Positions 61,817 to 64,000 of a DNA stretch of 64,000 nt are shown here, piece after piece (position 1 is the stretch's first letter; every line of letters begins with the position of its first letter). Origin of the DNA: an uncultured Muribaculaceae bacterium. GTDB lineage: Bacteria > Bacteroidota > Bacteroidia > Bacteroidales > Muribaculaceae. The translations under genes were made by a program, and so were the position numbers. The notes below the pieces were generated by a model that saw only the letters and a program-made list of their open reading frames with translations, made no database searches and was not told where the DNA came from. The DNA is taken from assembly GCA_944320595.1 (NCBI GenBank), contig CALUIB010000006.1:78244-142243 (forward strand), written 5' to 3'.

Positions 61817-63827
61817 TATAAACCTTTTCTAATTCTTTAAAATAATTTTCTCTATCTACTTTAGTCCAAAAACGTAAATTTACTGATGACGGAGACTCCC
61901 CGATGCCTGAGAATTCCTTATTAAATACCTTCCATGTTCCCATATAAGTGCAAGCACCGCGTTCGCCTCCTGAACGATCGTACTCGTCAGACAATTGCTG
62001 CAATTTTGCACGTTTTGTGTTAAGTAAGCCGTTGCCCAGACGGATATTGGTGATTTTGTCAACTAAAGCCAAATTACCTATGCCGTGGAGTTCAACATCA
62101 TCAATGTCAACAAGCTCGTCGAAATGCTGGTCGATGACTTCCAACAATTTGTTATACGCATCAATATTTTCATTATACCGCGCTTCCTTTTCCTTGCAGG
62201 ATTTTTTTGCCTCCTTCGACCTGTCTTCATATTCATCTTGTGACAAAATCAGCACACTGCGCAATTCATCGACGGCTCCTTTCAATTTAACATCAGCCAG
62301 ATCTTCATCGGTAAGTTCATTGCATTTGTCTTTGAACCACTGGCTACGTGTGATGAAGTCAATATCTCCATCATGCAAGTGCTGTGGATGTATATGTTCA
62401 ATGCTCTGCTCTTTTTCCCGATAAAATTTAAATGGGAAATAAGCACGGTCTTGCATGTGTTTCATAGTCACATCGACATTGTACACTAGCAAAATCCTAA
62501 CTATTTCCTTGCTGAAGTCGCCATAATATACATTTTCAAGCGACAGCGCAGTTTGTTCGTCAAAGTTGCCTTTCAATCTTATGAGTTCACCTATTTTATC
62601 CTCTTTCAGCCACTTTACAAACTTCTCCCTATCATCTTTCGACTTGAATTCACGCACCAGTTCTTGCAACATTTGCAAATGCTGTTTTGTATCGGTGTTC
62701 TTCATCAATGCGAAATACAAGCCTGTAAGGTGGTACAGTTCCCTGTCGGCAAACCAGTTACGGAATATTGCGTATGTGTCTTGAATCTTCGCCCACAATT
62801 CTTTGACAATATCTTGATACTTCCAACCTTCTTTCTGCTTATCCCGTATATAGCTGTTGAAAATATAATAATCATAGTCCTTAGAACTTTCCGATGCCAT
62901 GACATTTTTGACATACTCTTCTTTCAGTTCTTTAGCTACAAACGAAAGCACCAAGTCTATGCGCGAAGGCTTGTCATATTCCTGAGGGGAAATCATAGAC
63001 CACATGAAATCATCTTGCAATTCCTTTTCCATTGCATCCCATTCCGTTGACATTCTAAATGCCACTTGTTTCATTTCAGCTTTTCTACTTACATCATATA
63101 CATCGCATTGAAACAACAATGCTTTAATCAATTCAGCTGCGGTCAATGCCGTTTTTCCGTAATTCAAACGTTTAAATACTTCGATTGACTTGCTGCAAGA
63201 CTGCACCCCTTCTCTTTCAGACGCATCATACCATATAAAACGCACATCAGGAAGTTTTATATTTACATCTTCTTTATTGTCGTAAAATGCAACCCTACTT
63301 CCCTCATATTGTGGATTTATCAAAATATCTTCAATTATCCTTTTTATTTTAGGATATTGCTCGCGTTTTTTATCAAACCATTTTCCAATACACAGCATTG
63401 CCCTGTTAATATAGAAATAATCAGGATTATTTTTAATATCGGCATCTTCAAGCTGTTTCAATTCATTATAACATAATTTTCCATTGTCATACTGCTCTCT
63501 CGATTCATCCTTCAATATTGCCCTTTCATACCTCAAATTAAATGAATCCAAACCCAAGTATTCGAGAAGCAAGAAAAGCGTCGTAAGCCTTTGTTGACCG
63601 TCAATAACATCATAAACTATTCCCCCTCCAGTAATTTCAAGATTCGGCGTTACAACCAATGGTTGCAAACAATAAAACTGGCCATTCGACTTGTTTTGAC
63701 CAAATTCAAATAGATCTTCGAGCAAATCATGCACCTGCTTGTCCTCCCACCTATAACCGCGCTGGTAATAAGGAATATTGAACCTCATTCCTACCAAATC
63801 TCCTATATGAGCTAATTTTAAATTCAT
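61800..63827 (-). CDS. DUF262-DUF1524 (GmrSD-like) nuclease
   Basis: 675 aa from the ATG at 63827; a TTG three codons upstream is the alternative. The DUF262 core has IPYYQRGYRW (18-27) and DGQQRLTTLFLLLEYL (76-91). The DUF1524 HNH-type nuclease domain has EHIHPQ near 475-481 and the closing LHGIGNLALVDKITNIRLGN with KRAKLQQL. In GmrSD this pair of domains binds NTP and cuts modified phage DNA. It is the first gene of a two-gene AT-rich module with a second DUF262 protein. Confidence 0.88.
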   Translation of the reverse strand: MNLKLAHIGDLVGMRFNIPYYQRGYRWEDKQVHDLLEDLFEFGQNKSNGQFYCLQPLVVTPNLEITGGGIVYDVIDGQQRLTTLFLLLEYLGLDSFNLRYERAILKDESREQYDNGKLCYNELKQLEDADIKNNPDYFYINRAMLCIGKWFDKKREQYPKIKRIIEDILINPQYEGSRVAFYDNKEDVNIKLPDVRFIWYDASEREGVQSCSKSIEVFKRLNYGKTALTAAELIKALLFQCDVYDVSRKAEMKQVAFRMSTEWDAMEKELQDDFMWSMISPQEYDKPSRIDLVLSFVAKELKEEYVKNVMASESSKDYDYYIFNSYIRDKQKEGWKYQDIVKELWAKIQDTYAIFRNWFADRELYHLTGLYFALMKNTDTKQHLQMLQELVREFKSKDDREKFVKWLKEDKIGELIRLKGNFDEQTALSLENVYYGDFSKEIVRILLVYNVDVTMKHMQDRAYFPFKFYREKEQSIEHIHPQHLHDGDIDFITRSQWFKDKCNELTDEDLADVKLKGAVDELRSVLILSQDEYEDRSKEAKKSCKEKEARYNENIDAYNKLLEVIDQHFDELVDIDDVELHGIGNLALVDKITNIRLGNGLLNTKRAKLQQLSDEYDRSGGERGACTYMGTWKVFNKEFSGIGESPSSVNLRFWTKVDRENYFKELEKVYNEYVK

Positions 63828-63936
63828 AAATATCAATGTTTCTCAGATTAACTTAATAATAGACTATACATTATTCATGCAATTGTTCAAAGATAGTAAA
63901 TATTTCCAATACATACAATATGCATTAAGAAACTGT

Positions 63937-64000
63937 TTAAATTTTATTCAAAAATAATTTTATGGCAGCGATATGCATCATGGCTTCGTGCGTATCGGCC
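63937..64000 (-). mobile_element. C-terminal end of an IS transposase, partial
   Basis: The minus strand reads ADTHEAMMHIAAIKLFLNKI then stop, resembling the helical tail of IS5-type transposases from Bacteroidales. The following ttaagaaactgtttaaatt may be the IS end (inverted-repeat type). Only about 64 bases are visible, so family assignment is tentative. It places a mobile element beside the DUF262 module. Confidence 0.45.

Overview
The window looks like a chromosomal segment of a gut-type Bacteroidales bacterium (phylum Bacteroidota), perhaps Muribaculaceae-like. The order rests on features seen here: a SusC/SusD outer-membrane pair, a type IX secretion C-terminal sorting domain, a fused SecDF, a LytS/LytTR two-component pair, and promoters of the Bacteroidetes form TAnnTTTG, some with an upstream TTTG. 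The family-level placement is inference.

Layout. 1-4.9 kb: an exported redox cluster (flavin reductase, flavodoxin-cyclophilin lipoprotein, two aldo/keto reductases, a 42-aa protein) on the minus strand, divergent from a metallo-beta-lactamase-fold lipoprotein. Paired repeats upstream of two of its promoters suggest one shared AraC-type regulator. 5-9.8 kb: a GYF-domain membrane protein, rpsA, a ThiF-like E1 enzyme, a DUF1893 protein and an ECF-type membrane protein. 10-16.6 kb: an operon for TolC, MacA, MacB ATPase, MacB permease, LytS kinase and LytTR regulator. 17-27.7 kb: ruvX, an Ntn hydrolase, a DUF5686 outer-membrane protein, thioredoxin, dnaE, a thioesterase and dprA.

27.7-28.0 kb holds a well-structured candidate small RNA with its own promoter, an 11-bp closing stem and a terminator. 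28-37.3 kb: a zinc metalloprotease, SusC, SusD and a type IX cargo protein, probably a peptide-acquisition locus. 37-47 kb: a lipoprotein, a GH18-family protein, SecDF, a large Ig-like lipoprotein, an SlyD-like isomerase and tryptophanase.

47.1-53.8 kb is an accessory island. It has REP-like palindromes, two tandem tRNA-Asn genes, a tandemly duplicated repeat block carrying a decayed copy of a restriction gene's tail, a two-gene restriction-modification system (GIY-YIG + helicase + methylase, with a methylase-like partner), and a 225-bp inverted-repeat element nested inside a larger imperfect inverted repeat that brackets the restriction promoter. 53.8-59.3 kb: the housekeeping operon of an S41 protease, mfd and a DnaQ-like exonuclease. 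59.3-63.8 kb: an AT-rich pair of overlapping DUF262 genes, only one with the DUF1524 HNH-type nuclease, forming a probable nucleotide-dependent anti-phage module. The last ~60 bases look like the tail of an insertion-sequence transposase.

The best candidates for something little described are the DUF262 pair, the structured RNA at 27.78-28.01 kb, and the restriction island with its repeat-driven duplication and possibly invertible promoter. All positions and motifs were read by eye. No searches or folding calculations were run.
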